Part shown: one piece after another, positions 26,095 to 34,543 of the stretch
How positions within the stretch are numbered: position 1 is the first letter of the stretch
How the letters are laid out: each line of letters opens with the position of its first letter
Assembly (NCBI RefSeq): GCF_900090275.1
Contig: NZ_LT607755.1
Location: 2,852,001-2,916,000 of the forward strand
Source of the DNA: Micromonospora zamorensis
GTDB taxonomy: Bacteria > Actinomycetota > Actinomycetes > Mycobacteriales > Micromonosporaceae
Length of the DNA stretch: 64,000 bases
Direction of reading: 5' to 3'
Made by a program: the position numbers and the translations under genes
Notes under the pieces: model-generated
What the model was told of the DNA's origin: nothing
What the model saw: the letters and a program-made list of their open reading frames with translations, nothing else
Database searches by the model: none

Positions 26095-27291
26095 GTGGAA
26101 ATTCTGGCGCGGATCCTCTCTGGAGCGACGGTGCAGCGGCTGCTGTGCCACCCCCGCCTTCCGCTGGTGGCCGGTTGGGACGCCGACCGTCCGGCGGTCA
26201 GGATCTGGGAGTACGGGGACGGGCAGCTGCGGGAGTGCGGGGCCGTAGGCGCGGGTTCGGCCGTCTACGGCGACGACATCGGCTATGAGCGGTCCAAGCG
26301 GACACCCTCCGCCGCCTGGCATCCGGGCGAGGCGCTGCTGGTGGTTGCGGACGCCGAGAGCGCCGCCCGCTGGACACCGTCGGGCACCTCGCCGATCGAC
26401 GGCGTTGCGCCGACCGAGTACCAACGCGAGGTGGCGTTCAGTCCGGACGGTCGGACGCTCTGGTTGTCGCCCGCCGACGGGGAGGACGGATGGGAACAGT
26501 CTGTCGCGCTCGACCTCGCCTCGGGAACGACCTCCATCGGCCCTGGGTGGGACACCGGGGTGGTTGCGCACCCGGCGGGCGGCCTCGTGTGCACCCTCCA
26601 GAGCGACCAAGGTGCCACGCTGGTGCTCTTCTCTGAGGACACCGGGCCGGCGCTGCGGCCGTTGCGCCGTGCGCTGGTCCTGGACTGCGACGGCTACGAG
26701 GCTCCGACCTTCAGCTCGGACGGCCGGCACTTCGCCGTACGCGGCAACGCGTACGACAACTCGCTGGAGGTGTTCGAGTTCCCCTCGCTACGGCGCGTCC
26801 TGAGCATGACGCTGGGGGAGCCGAGCCCGGGGTACCCGTACCCGCAGGAGTGGCTGGACGAGATGCACGCCTGGTCCCGCCACAACGTCGTGTTCGGTCC
26901 GTTGCCGGGGGTCCTCTGGATCGGGACACCCGAGGGCGCGGTGGTCGAGCTGGAGATCGACGGGAAGCGGGTGACTGAGCACGAGGTGCTGCCGGGGGCC
27001 GCGGTGACGGCGCTGGCGGCCACCGCCGCGGGTGACCTCGTCGTCGCGGGCAACGACGGCATGCTTCTCCTGCTGTCGGGAGGGAGGATCGGCACGGGCG
27101 AGGCGCCCGGGGCCGCGGTGACCGAGTTCCTCGCCGCCACCTCCGAGGCGTCGGTTGTCGACATGGACCAGCTCGACCTGACCGACGGGACGCGGACCTG
27201 GCAGCCGGGTGACCTGGAAGTGGTCAGCGAGGACTCCGGGACCGACCCGTCCTGGCTGAGGATCCGGGCCGCCATGAACCGGCTCACCTGA
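26095..27291 (+). CDS. WD40-like beta-propeller protein of unknown function
   Basis: 398 residues rich in propeller-blade segments such as Val-Ala-Phe-Ser-Pro-Asp-Gly-Arg-Thr-Leu-Trp near residue 115, Thr-Phe-Ser-Ser-Asp-Gly-Arg-His-Phe-Ala near 207, and later Val-Val-Ala-Gly-Asn-Asp-Gly. No signal peptide or catalytic motif is seen, so a cytoplasmic scaffold or sensor is plausible. It is followed closely by a convergent MarR-like gene. I cannot name a function. Confidence 0.6.
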   Translation: MEILARILSGATVQRLLCHPRLPLVAGWDADRPAVRIWEYGDGQLRECGAVGAGSAVYGDDIGYERSKRTPSAAWHPGEALLVVADAESAARWTPSGTSPIDGVAPTEYQREVAFSPDGRTLWLSPADGEDGWEQSVALDLASGTTSIGPGWDTGVVAHPAGGLVCTLQSDQGATLVLFSEDTGPALRPLRRALVLDCDGYEAPTFSSDGRHFAVRGNAYDNSLEVFEFPSLRRVLSMTLGEPSPGYPYPQEWLDEMHAWSRHNVVFGPLPGVLWIGTPEGAVVELEIDGKRVTEHEVLPGAAVTALAATAAGDLVVAGNDGMLLLLSGGRIGTGEAPGAAVTEFLAATSEASVVDMDQLDLTDGTRTWQPGDLEVVSEDSGTDPSWLRIRAAMNRLT

Positions 27292-27303
27292 GCCGCTGTC
27301 AGG

Positions 27304-27741
27304 TCAGACGGCACCCGCCAGTTCATCGTTCGCCCGCTGGGTGACCAGGGTGAGCACCCGGGCGGCGGCGGCGAGTTCGTCGGCCGGGATGTCCCCGTAC
27401 AGCCGGGCGGTGATGCCCGCGACGGCGTCGGCGACGCGCGCCTGCGTGGCGTGACCGGTGTCGGTGAGCCGCATGTGCGGCGCGGGCCCGTCGACCTGGG
27501 CGAGGTCGGCGTCGACGAGGGCGTCGGTCACCTCGCGCACGTCCGGCTCGTCGATCTTGAGAGTGCTGGTGACCCGGTGCACGAGCCGGGCCCGCTCGAC
27601 GGGGCCGGCGGCGAGGACGTTGAGCGCGACCACCTGACCGAAGCTGAGCCCGAGCGGTGCCACGGCCCGTTCGAGCAGGGCGCGGGTGGCGTAGTGGGCC
27701 TGGCCGATGACCTGGCCGTTGAGGGTGGGGACGGTGGACAT
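27304..27741 (-). CDS. MarR-like winged-helix regulator
   Basis: 145 residues. An N-terminal helix with Ala-Thr-Arg-Ala-Leu-Leu-Glu precedes a winged-helix region (about 35-100), where a Leu-Thr-Asp-Thr-Gly segment marks the wing. It resembles MarR-type regulators, with weak motif conservation in the recognition helix. ATG at 27741 has an AAGGAGG site. It is divergent from a second MarR gene, and the 96-nt gap holds overlapping TTGGC-type palindromes, so the two genes are probably co-regulated. Confidence 0.75.
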   Translation of the reverse strand: MSTVPTLNGQVIGQAHYATRALLERAVAPLGLSFGQVVALNVLAAGPVERARLVHRVTSTLKIDEPDVREVTDALVDADLAQVDGPAPHMRLTDTGHATQARVADAVAGITARLYGDIPADELAAAARVLTLVTQRANDELAGAV

Positions 27742-27755
27742 GGAGCCTCCTTCGA

Positions 27756-27790
27756 AACGTTGGCCACGCCAACGTTGGAGCCGCCAACGT
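27756..27790. promoter_or_regulatory. Two overlapping inverted repeats between divergent MarR genes
   Basis: AACGTTGG-N5-CCAACGTT (27756-27776) overlaps AACGTTGG-N5-CCAACGT (27771-27790), and a further half-site, GCCAACG, lies at 27811. Equal 5-nt spacers imply two adjacent dimer sites sharing an arm. Confidence 0.65.
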
Positions 27791-27825
27791 AACATCGGAT
27801 CGTGGGTCGCGCCAACGATTACTGG

Positions 27826-27831
27826 TAGGCT
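27826..27831 (+). promoter_or_regulatory. Leaderless -10 element TAGGCT
   Basis: Ends 6 nt before the ATG at 27838; the palindromic operators lie just upstream of it. Confidence 0.45.
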
Positions 27832-27837
27832 GCACCC

Positions 27838-28290
27838 ATGGATCCCGTGGCCCCGCAGTCACCCGCCGGGCTCCGCAGCACCCCGACCTGGCTGCTCAAC
27901 CAGACCGCCGGCCACGCCGCCCGCCTGCTCAGCGAGGGCTTCGCCGCCCACGACCTCCGCGGCTACCACTACCGGCTGCTCACCGCGCTCGCCGAGGACG
28001 GCCCGGCCAGTCAGGCCGACCTCGGCCGCCGCTGCGCCATCGACCGCAGCGACGTCGTCGCGGCCATCAACGACCTGGCCGGCCGAGGGCTCGTCGTACG
28101 CGCCCCCGACCCGGCCGATCGCCGCCGCAACGTCATCAGCATCACCGACGTCGGCGCCGACGAGGCCCGCCGGCTGGGCGACACCCTCGACCGCGTCCAA
28201 CGTGACCTGCTCGCCCCGCTGTCCGCCACCGAGCGCGACCAGCTGACCCGCCTGCTCACCAGGCTGCTGGCGCACCACAGCCGACAGTGA
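27838..28290 (+). CDS. MarR-family transcriptional regulator
   Basis: 150 residues, a canonical MarR. The helix-turn-helix (about 60-90) reads Ser-Gln-Ala-Asp-Leu-Gly-Arg-Arg-Cys-Ala-Ile-Asp-Arg-Ser-Asp-Val, and the wing contains Asp-Pro-Ala-Asp-Arg-Arg-Arg-Asn-Val. Divergent from the other MarR gene with shared operators. No separate effector gene is divergent or downstream in the same orientation, so the target could be the partner regulator or distant loci. Confidence 0.88.
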   Translation: MDPVAPQSPAGLRSTPTWLLNQTAGHAARLLSEGFAAHDLRGYHYRLLTALAEDGPASQADLGRRCAIDRSDVVAAINDLAGRGLVVRAPDPADRRRNVISITDVGADEARRLGDTLDRVQRDLLAPLSATERDQLTRLLTRLLAHHSRQ

Positions 28291-28296
28291 CCCGCC

Positions 28297-28983
28297 TCAG
28301 CGGGCCTCGCGCAACTCCGCCAACCGGGCCTCGATCTCGGCCAGCTCGGCGCGCAGCTTGTCCGCCTGCTGCTCCGCCTCGGCCCGCTCGGTGCCGAGGA
28401 TCTGCTCCACCGCCTCCTGCACACCCGGCACGTCCACCAGGCCCACCATCTTCAACGCCTCCGCCGGCTTCACCACGTACGGCTTCGCCAGAGCCTTGCT
28501 GCCCTGCTGCGCGGCGACGGTCCACTCACCGTCGGCGTACGCCAGCGTCACCGTGAGACCCGCGGGACCCTTCGGCTTGACGGCCTTGACCGCCCGCCGC
28601 GCCGGCGGCTTCTCGGTCTGCTCCACCTTCGGCTCCTCCTGTCGCTGCGCGGGCACCCGCGGCGTGTCCAACACGAACTCCGGCGCCGCCGCCACCGGCG
28701 ACTCCTGCCGCTCCGGCTCCGGTTTCGGCTCCACCACCCGACGCGTCACACCCTTGGGCGCCACGGCCACGTCCGCAGGGGAGAACGGCAACTCGTCGCG
28801 GCCGAAACGCACCACCACGAACTCGTCGGACACCTCGGGGTCGGTCAGCTCGATCACCTGACCGACCTGACCGGCGATCTGCCCCGCCGACGCGGTGAAC
28901 ACCACCCGCGGCTTACGCCCGGCAGCCAACGCCTCCCGGATGCTCTGCACCTCGCTAGTGGACAAACCCTGGCCGGCATCCAT
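28297..28983 (-). CDS. Conserved actinobacterial protein, DUF6319-like
   Basis: 228 residues. An N-terminal globular block with Ala-Gly-Arg-Lys-Pro-Arg-Val-Val-Phe-Thr and Gly-Gln-Ile-Ala-Gly-Gln-Val-Gly-Gln-Val (residues 20-50), then Val-Val-Val-Arg-Phe-Gly-Arg-Asp-Glu-Leu, is followed by a Pro/Glu-rich linker. A second small domain carries Val-Thr-Leu-Ala-Tyr-Ala-Asp-Gly-Glu-Trp-Thr-Val, and a C-terminal coiled coil covers about 195-228. The pattern resembles proteins annotated DUF6319, of unknown function. A GAGGG site precedes ATG 28983; a GTG directly before it is an alternative. Confidence 0.65.
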   Translation of the reverse strand: MDAGQGLSTSEVQSIREALAAGRKPRVVFTASAGQIAGQVGQVIELTDPEVSDEFVVVRFGRDELPFSPADVAVAPKGVTRRVVEPKPEPERQESPVAAAPEFVLDTPRVPAQRQEEPKVEQTEKPPARRAVKAVKPKGPAGLTVTLAYADGEWTVAAQQGSKALAKPYVVKPAEALKMVGLVDVPGVQEAVEQILGTERAEAEQQADKLRAELAEIEARLAELREAR

Positions 28984-29066
28984 CACAACCCTCTTCCGTA
29001 CACCTGTTTGATTGCTGTCTTGATACCAGCCGGCTGCGACACCCGCCGCACAGGGCTCGCGCCCAC

Positions 29067-29528
29067 TCAGCCGCCCAACGCCCGCAGCGCCCGGTCCGCG
29101 TGGTCGTTCATGCTGACCTCGCTGTGGATCACCTCGATGACCCGACTGTCGGCGCCGATGACGAAGGTCATCCGCTTCGTGCTCAACGGCCCCAACGGCA
29201 GCCGCCGCTTCACCCCGAGCTGCTGCGCCACAGCCCCGTCCTCATCCGAGAGCAGCGGATAGTCGAACCCGTTGAGCTTGGAGAACTCCGCCTGCTTCGC
29301 CACCGGGTCGCGGCTGATGCCCACCCGGGACGCGCCCAGCGCCGTGAACTCCGCCGCGAGGTCCCGGAAGTGGCAGCTCTCCGCCGTGCACCCACGGGTC
29401 ATCGCCCCCGGGTAGAAGAACAGCACCACCGGCCCCGCCGCCAGGAACTCCGACAGCCGCCGCGGCGTGCCCGTCTCATCTGGCAGCTCGAAATCCTCGA
29501 CCACGTCGCCGACACCCACACTCGCCAC
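29067..29528 (-). CDS. bcp: Peroxiredoxin, Bcp/PrxQ type
   Basis: 153 residues of thioredoxin fold. The peroxidatic cysteine lies in Thr-Arg-Gly-Cys-Thr-Ala-Glu-Ser-Cys near residue 47. The second cysteine five residues later is the usual PrxQ resolving position, and the catalytic Arg is in Lys-Arg-Met-Thr-Phe-Val. It reduces hydroperoxides in the cytoplasm, recharged by thioredoxin. The canonical Pro of Thr-Pro-Gly-Cys is Arg here. Single gene on the minus strand downstream of the patatin gene. Confidence 0.88.
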   Translation of the reverse strand: MASVGVGDVVEDFELPDETGTPRRLSEFLAAGPVVLFFYPGAMTRGCTAESCHFRDLAAEFTALGASRVGISRDPVAKQAEFSKLNGFDYPLLSDEDGAVAQQLGVKRRLPLGPLSTKRMTFVIGADSRVIEVIHSEVSMNDHADRALRALGG

Positions 29529-29573
29529 CGCGCACCTCCATCGTCAGACCGGACAGGCGGTGAGCGTAAGCGA

Positions 29574-30407
29574 TCAAGCCCAGAGCGCCGCCACCTCGTC
29601 CAGCACCGCGACGGCCTGGGCCCGCCCGGCCCGCGCCGCACCCGCCCGCCGGGCCGGGTCCAGCACGTTGCGGCCGATCGCCGTGCGCGCCTCCGCGTCC
29701 GGCGTCAGCACCGACACCCGCGACCCGGCCGCCCGCAACCCGTCGACCTGCGCCGACAGCCGCGGCATCGGCCCGATCGCCGCCGACGTCGGCGCGAGCA
29801 CCAGGACCCGCTCCGCGCCGGCCGCGAGGTCCGCGTTCACCGTCGAGCGCATCCCACCGTCGACGAACCGGCGCGCGCCGATCGTCACCGGCGGCCACAC
29901 CCCGGGCACCGCGCAACTCGCACCCACCGCGTCCACCAGGGACACCTCGCTGTCCCGGTCGAACACCACGAACTCACCGGACGACGCGTCCACCGCCGTG
30001 ACCAGCAGCCGCCGCCGCGGCCACTCCCGCTCCGGCAGGCGGGCCTCGATCACCGCGCGTCGCGACGCCTCCGACGGGGTACGCGCCGCCAACGCCATCG
30101 CCCCGATCCGGGCCCGGGAACGCGCCGCGTCGCGGGTACGACCACCAGCCCACACCAGCCGCGCCAGCGTCGCGAAGCCCAACCGCGCCGCCACCTCACT
30201 CGACGGCGGCGCCAACTGCTCCTCGTAGAACCGCTGCACCGGAAGCTCGGAGCACACCAGCGCGCCGACCACCGAACCCGCCGACGTCCCCACCACCAGG
30301 TCCGCCTCCGTGACCGGCACACCCCGCTCGACCAGACCCGCCAGCAGCCCCAACTCCCAGGCCACCCCGGTCACCCCGCCACCACCGAGCACCAAAGCCC
30401 GCCGCAT
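29574..30407 (-). CDS. Patatin-like phospholipase
   Basis: 277 residues with the full patatin layout: the Gly-Gly-Gly-Gly oxyanion loop near residue 8, the nucleophile elbow Gly-Thr-Ser-Ala-Gly near 40, and the catalytic Asp in Val-Asp-Gly-Gly-Met near 182. It is probably a Ser-Asp lipid acyl hydrolase in the cytoplasm. No signal peptide is present. It lies 45 nt upstream of the peroxiredoxin gene on the same strand and may be co-transcribed with it, perhaps for turnover of damaged lipids (inference). Confidence 0.88.
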   Translation of the reverse strand: MRRALVLGGGGVTGVAWELGLLAGLVERGVPVTEADLVVGTSAGSVVGALVCSELPVQRFYEEQLAPPSSEVAARLGFATLARLVWAGGRTRDAARSRARIGAMALAARTPSEASRRAVIEARLPEREWPRRRLLVTAVDASSGEFVVFDRDSEVSLVDAVGASCAVPGVWPPVTIGARRFVDGGMRSTVNADLAAGAERVLVLAPTSAAIGPMPRLSAQVDGLRAAGSRVSVLTPDAEARTAIGRNVLDPARRAGAARAGRAQAVAVLDEVAALWA

Positions 30408-30494
30408 GTGACTCTCCTCTCGACGACCGACCCGCGCCGGTCACGGTAGCGTCGGCACGACACCTGCGCAGCCGTCAGCCCTCCGGGAGGCACC

Positions 30495-31223
30495 GTGGCA
30501 CCCGTCACCGTCATCACCGGCGGTGGTCGCGGCATCGGCGCGGCCACCGCCCGCCGCCTCGCCAACGCCGGTCACCACGTCGCCCTGTGCTACCGCCGTG
30601 ACGAAGCCGCCGCCACCGCCGTCCTGGCCGACCTGCGCGCCGCCGGCGCACAGGCCATCGCGGTACGCGCCGACACCACCGACCCCGACCAGGTCGCCGA
30701 GCTGTTCGACGCAGCCGCCCACCTCGGCCCGCTCACCGGCCTGGTCAACAACGCAGGGGTCACCAGCCCGATCGGGCCCTTCACCGAGTTACGCGTCGAC
30801 GACCTGCGCCGCGTCGTCGACGTCAACCTCGTCGGCTACGTCCTCTGCGCCCAGCAGGCCGCCCGCCGCCTCACCGACGGCGGCGCGATCGTCAACGTCT
30901 CGTCGGCCGCCGCGACCCTCGGCAGCCCCGGCGAATACGTGCACTACGCCGCCGTGAAGGCCGCCACCGACACCCTCACCGTCGGCCTGGCCAAGGAACT
31001 CGCCCCGAAGGGCATCCGGGTCAACGCCGTCGCACCCGGCATCGTGCGCACCGACATCCACGCCGACTCCGGCGTGCCCGACCGCGCCGACACCGCCGTC
31101 GGTCGCATCCCATTGGGCCGCGCCGGCGAACCCGACGAGATCGCCGCTGCCATCGCCTGGCTGCTCAGCCCCGACGCCTCATACGCCACCGGCACCGTCC
31201 TGCGGGTCTCCGGCGGCCTCTGA
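30495..31223 (+). CDS. SDR-family oxidoreductase, FabG-like
   Basis: 242 residues. The classical SDR motifs are present: the cofactor loop Gly-Gly-Gly-Arg-Gly-Ile-Gly at 8-14, Asn-Asn-Ala-Gly near 86, catalytic Ser in Val-Ser-Ser-Ala, Tyr152-x-x-x-Lys in Tyr-Ala-Ala-Val-Lys, and Pro-Gly-Ile-Val-Arg-Thr. An NAD(P)H-dependent ketone/alcohol reductase of unknown substrate. GTG has a GGGAGG site. It diverges from the patatin gene. Confidence 0.88.
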   Translation: MAPVTVITGGGRGIGAATARRLANAGHHVALCYRRDEAAATAVLADLRAAGAQAIAVRADTTDPDQVAELFDAAAHLGPLTGLVNNAGVTSPIGPFTELRVDDLRRVVDVNLVGYVLCAQQAARRLTDGGAIVNVSSAAATLGSPGEYVHYAAVKAATDTLTVGLAKELAPKGIRVNAVAPGIVRTDIHADSGVPDRADTAVGRIPLGRAGEPDEIAAAIAWLLSPDASYATGTVLRVSGGL

Positions 31224-31260
31224 CCTCGCGTCACACCAGTCAGAGACCGCCGGACCCGGG

Positions 31261-31386
31261 TCACTGGGTGAACAGCTTCGCCGCGGTGATGACCGTCTGC
31301 GTCACCCCGTAGCCCAGCAGCGCCGCCACCACCAACCACGAAATCCACAACCGGGCCTGCTGCCCGGATCGGCTGTCGTCGCTCAT
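31261..31386 (-). CDS. 41-residue MFS transporter small subunit
   Basis: A tiny ORF starting Met-Ser-Asp-Asp-Ser-Arg-Ser-Gly-Gln-Gln and containing one transmembrane helix (Trp-Leu-Val-Val-Ala-Ala-Leu-Leu-Gly-Tyr-Gly-Val), ending Lys-Leu-Phe-Thr-Gln. Its ATG overlaps the stop of the OFA transporter gene as ATGA, a hallmark of translational coupling. Similar single-helix peptides accompany OFA-family permeases in other actinobacteria, so it is probably an accessory subunit in the cytoplasmic membrane. Confidence 0.8.
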   Translation of the reverse strand: MSDDSRSGQQARLWISWLVVAALLGYGVTQTVITAAKLFTQ

Positions 31387-32795
31387 CGCGTACCACTCCT
31401 CTGCGCCGTCTTGTCCTCGTCAACGTCCCGATCCGCCGACGGCTCGTGGTAGCGCTGCGGCACCGGCCGCACCAACAGGTTCGCCACGAAGCCCACAGCC
31501 AGCACCCCCACCATCGTGAACAGCGCCGGCCGGTACGCCGCCGCCGTCAACGAACCCGGCTCACCCTGCGCGTCGAGGAACCCGTTGACGATCAGCGGAC
31601 CCGCGATCCCCGCCGCCGACCAGGCGGTCAACAACCGGCCGTGGATCGCACCGACCTGGAACGTGCCGAACAGGTCCCGCAGGTACGCCGGCACTGTCGC
31701 GAACCCGCCACCGTAGAACGACAGGATCACGCACGCCAACAAAACGAACAGCGCCGTCGCGGTCTGCCCGACGAGGGCCAGCAGCGCGTACAGCACCATC
31801 CCGACACCCAGGTACACCATGTAGATCGGCTTGCGGCCGATGACGTCCGACGTCGACGACCACACGAACCGTCCCGCCATGTTGAACAGCGACAGCAGAC
31901 CCACGAACCCGCCAGCCGCGGCAACGCTCACCGCCGAGGTGCCGTTGTCCCGGAAGAAGTCCTGGATCATCGGGCTGGCCTGCTCCAGGATGCCGATGCC
32001 CGCCGTGACGTTGCAGAACAACACCACCCACAGCAACCAGAACGAGCGGGTCTTCACCGCGTTCGCCGCCGACACGTTCGCCGTGGTGACCAGCGGCTTC
32101 GCCGCGACGCTCGCCGGGTCGAAGCCGGCCGGGCGCCAGCCCTCCGCGGGCACCCGCACGTTCGCCACGCCGAACATCATGATCGCGAAGTAGCCCAGGC
32201 CGAGCGTCACGAACAACCACACCAGGGCGCTGCCCGACGCCGTCGACCCCGCGTTGGACGGGTCGTAACCGGCGTCGAAGAACGACAACAACTGCCGGGA
32301 CAGGGGAGAGGCGACCATCGCCCCACCACCGAACCCCATGATCGCCAACCCGGTGGCCAGACCCGGCCGGTCCGGGAACCACTTGATCAACGTGGAGACG
32401 GGGGAGATGTACCCGATGCCCAGACCAATGCCGCCGAGCAACCCATAGCCCAGATACAGCAACCACAGCTGCTTCGTGGCGATGCCCAACGAGCCCACCA
32501 GGAAACCCGCCGCCCAGAAACAGGCCGAGACGAACATGGCCTTACGCGGGCCGTTCGCCTCCACCCAGGTCCCGGCGACCGCGGCGGACAACCCGAGCAT
32601 CACAATCGCGATACTGAAGATCACCCCGATCGCCGTCTGACTGGCGTCGAAGTGGGCGATCAGCGAGTTCTTGTAGACGCTGGTCGCGTAGACCTGGCCG
32701 ATGCAGAGGTGGATGGCCAACGCCGCCGGGGGAATGAGCCACCTGCTGTAACCGGGCGGCGCGACGGTGTGCCGACGATCGAGTGCGGAAAGCAT
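31383..32795 (-). CDS. OFA-family (oxalate/formate antiporter-like) MFS transporter
   Basis: 470 residues, twelve predicted helices. The first helix contains His-Leu-Cys-Ile-Gly-Gln-Val-Tyr-Ala-Thr-Ser-Val-Tyr, and Gly-Ile-Gly-Leu-Gly-Ile-Gly-Tyr-Ile-Ser-Pro near residue 135 is typical of OFA members. The family exchanges small carboxylates; oxalate/formate is only one possibility. ATG 32795 has a GAGAGGAAG site, and an in-frame upstream extension is not supported. Forms a two-gene operon with the 41-residue peptide. Confidence 0.88.
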   Translation of the reverse strand: MLSALDRRHTVAPPGYSRWLIPPAALAIHLCIGQVYATSVYKNSLIAHFDASQTAIGVIFSIAIVMLGLSAAVAGTWVEANGPRKAMFVSACFWAAGFLVGSLGIATKQLWLLYLGYGLLGGIGLGIGYISPVSTLIKWFPDRPGLATGLAIMGFGGGAMVASPLSRQLLSFFDAGYDPSNAGSTASGSALVWLFVTLGLGYFAIMMFGVANVRVPAEGWRPAGFDPASVAAKPLVTTANVSAANAVKTRSFWLLWVVLFCNVTAGIGILEQASPMIQDFFRDNGTSAVSVAAAGGFVGLLSLFNMAGRFVWSSTSDVIGRKPIYMVYLGVGMVLYALLALVGQTATALFVLLACVILSFYGGGFATVPAYLRDLFGTFQVGAIHGRLLTAWSAAGIAGPLIVNGFLDAQGEPGSLTAAAYRPALFTMVGVLAVGFVANLLVRPVPQRYHEPSADRDVDEDKTAQRSGTR

Positions 32796-32934
32796 GCGGT
32801 GCTTCCTCTCCGAGGAGGACGAAGGACGTCCCGCACAACGTGCCCACACCCCACGCACACAGCAAACCTCACCGTCGCCGGACGGTCATCCCGGTGAGCT
32901 GAGCGGTCAGTCAGCGACCGCCCGGACCTGATGA

Positions 32935-34314
32935 TCAGCGCAGATCCGGGGTGTGCCAGCCGCCAGCCAACGCGTCGGCATCCGCCGGACCCCAACTGCC
33001 CTTCTCGTACGACTGCACCGCCGCCGGCAGATCCAGGATCGGCTCGACGATGCGCCACTCCTGCTCGATCGTCTCCTCACGCGCGAAGCGCAGATGCTGC
33101 CCGTCCATCGCGTCGTCGAGCAACCGCTCGTACGCCTCCTGACGGCGACCCAACGCCATGCCGAAGTCGACCGACAGGTCCACCGCACGGCTCGCCACCT
33201 CGGCGCCCGGGCTCTTCGCCTGGATCGACATCGTGATGCCGTCACCACGCCCGAGGCGGAACCGCAGCAGATTCGCGGCCGTCACCGTGCCCCGCTCGGC
33301 CGGGATGAGCGACCGCTGCGGCTGCTTGAACTCGACCACGACCTCCGTCGCCGTCCCCGCAAGGGACTTACCGGCACGCAGATAGAACGGCACACCCGCC
33401 CAGCGGGGGGAGTCGATCGTCAACCGGGTGGCCACGAACGTCTCCGTGTTCGAGTCCGCAGCGACACCCTGCTCGTCGCGGTACCCGGCGTACTGACCCC
33501 GCACCGTGGACTGCGGCGACAGCGCCTCGATCTGCCGCAGCACCGCGACCTCCGCCTCACGGAACGCGGCCGCGTCGTCAGCGGCGGGCGCCTCCATCGC
33601 CACCAGCGCGACAACCTGCAGAATGTGGTTCTGCAACACGTCACGAGTGGCGCCGACGGTGTCGTAGAAACCGGCCCGACCCTGCGTGCCGAAACCCTCG
33701 GCAAGAGTGACCTGAACGTTGTCGATGTGCTCGCTGTTCCACAACGGCTCGAACAGCCGGTTGGCGAACCGGAAGGCGTAGAGGCCCTCGACGGCTTCCT
33801 TACCGAGGTAGTGATCGATGCGGAACACCCGCTCCGGATCGAAGGTCGCCCGCAGCGTGCGGTCCAGCTCACGGGAGGACTCCACGTCACGCCCGAACGG
33901 CTTCTCCACGATCACCCGGCCCCGGTCAGCCAGACCGACCGCCGCGAGACCGTCGACGACGGCACCGAACACCGCCGGAGGAATCGCCAGGTAGAAGACC
34001 GGCCGCTCGGCACCCCGCAGACGCTCCGCCAACCGCTGATAGGTGACCGGGTCCGCGTAGTTGCCGGAGATCATCGAAAGGTTGCCCGCCAGCCGGTCGA
34101 AAGTCTCGTCGTCGACCTCGTCGTTGGCCTCAGCGACCGACTTGCGGGCCATCGTGACGAGCTGTTGATCATCCCAGGGGGAGCGGGCCACCCCGATCAC
34201 CGGGACGTCCAGGCGGTCGCGCCGGGTCAACTCGTACAGCGCCGGGAACAGCTTCTTCGAAACGAGGTCTCCCGTGACGCCGAACAGCACGACCGCGTCT
34301 GAGCGCATGCGCAT
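32935..34314 (-). CDS. zwf: Glucose-6-phosphate dehydrogenase
   Basis: 459 residues. The cofactor-binding Gly-Val-Thr-Gly-Asp-Leu loop lies at 12-17, and the active-site Arg-Ile-Asp-His-Tyr-Leu-Gly-Lys-Glu at 165-173. Glu-Lys-Pro-Phe-Gly-Arg-Asp precedes it near 137. It oxidises glucose-6-phosphate to 6-phosphogluconolactone with NADP. The gene stands alone here, not next to tal, tkt or opcA as in the usual actinobacterial pentose-phosphate cluster, so it may be a second isozyme. A uronate-dehydrogenase gene is divergent. Confidence 0.95.
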   Translation of the reverse strand: MRMRSDAVVLFGVTGDLVSKKLFPALYELTRRDRLDVPVIGVARSPWDDQQLVTMARKSVAEANDEVDDETFDRLAGNLSMISGNYADPVTYQRLAERLRGAERPVFYLAIPPAVFGAVVDGLAAVGLADRGRVIVEKPFGRDVESSRELDRTLRATFDPERVFRIDHYLGKEAVEGLYAFRFANRLFEPLWNSEHIDNVQVTLAEGFGTQGRAGFYDTVGATRDVLQNHILQVVALVAMEAPAADDAAAFREAEVAVLRQIEALSPQSTVRGQYAGYRDEQGVAADSNTETFVATRLTIDSPRWAGVPFYLRAGKSLAGTATEVVVEFKQPQRSLIPAERGTVTAANLLRFRLGRGDGITMSIQAKSPGAEVASRAVDLSVDFGMALGRRQEAYERLLDDAMDGQHLRFAREETIEQEWRIVEPILDLPAAVQSYEKGSWGPADADALAGGWHTPDLR

Positions 34315-34330
34315 GGCACTTCCATTCGAT

Positions 34331-34359
34331 CATGTAATTCTGATCTTCCGAACGGACAA
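34331..34359 (-). promoter_or_regulatory. Candidate zwf promoter
   Basis: On the minus strand TTGTCC and TACATG are spaced by 17 nt, ending 16 nt before the zwf start codon. The -10 is a weak match. Confidence 0.3.
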
Positions 34360-34543
34360 CCGCGCGGCCCAGCGCGAGAATTCCCTGCGAGGGGCGCACG
34401 TGAGGTCGGCGACAGCGACGGCGCTTACCCTAAGAAGGTTCGCAGCTCAGGTGTGATGCGGGCAACGCCCCACCGTGATCGACGAAGTTCGATCATCATA
34501 ATGCCTGCGAAGACCTGTCGGTAGGGGAGGAGAGACTGCCGAC

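Noticed and set aside
31446-32897. Long plus-strand frame opposite the OFA transporter
   Set aside because: Composition is typical of antisense high-GC coding DNA and it has no recognisable protein features.
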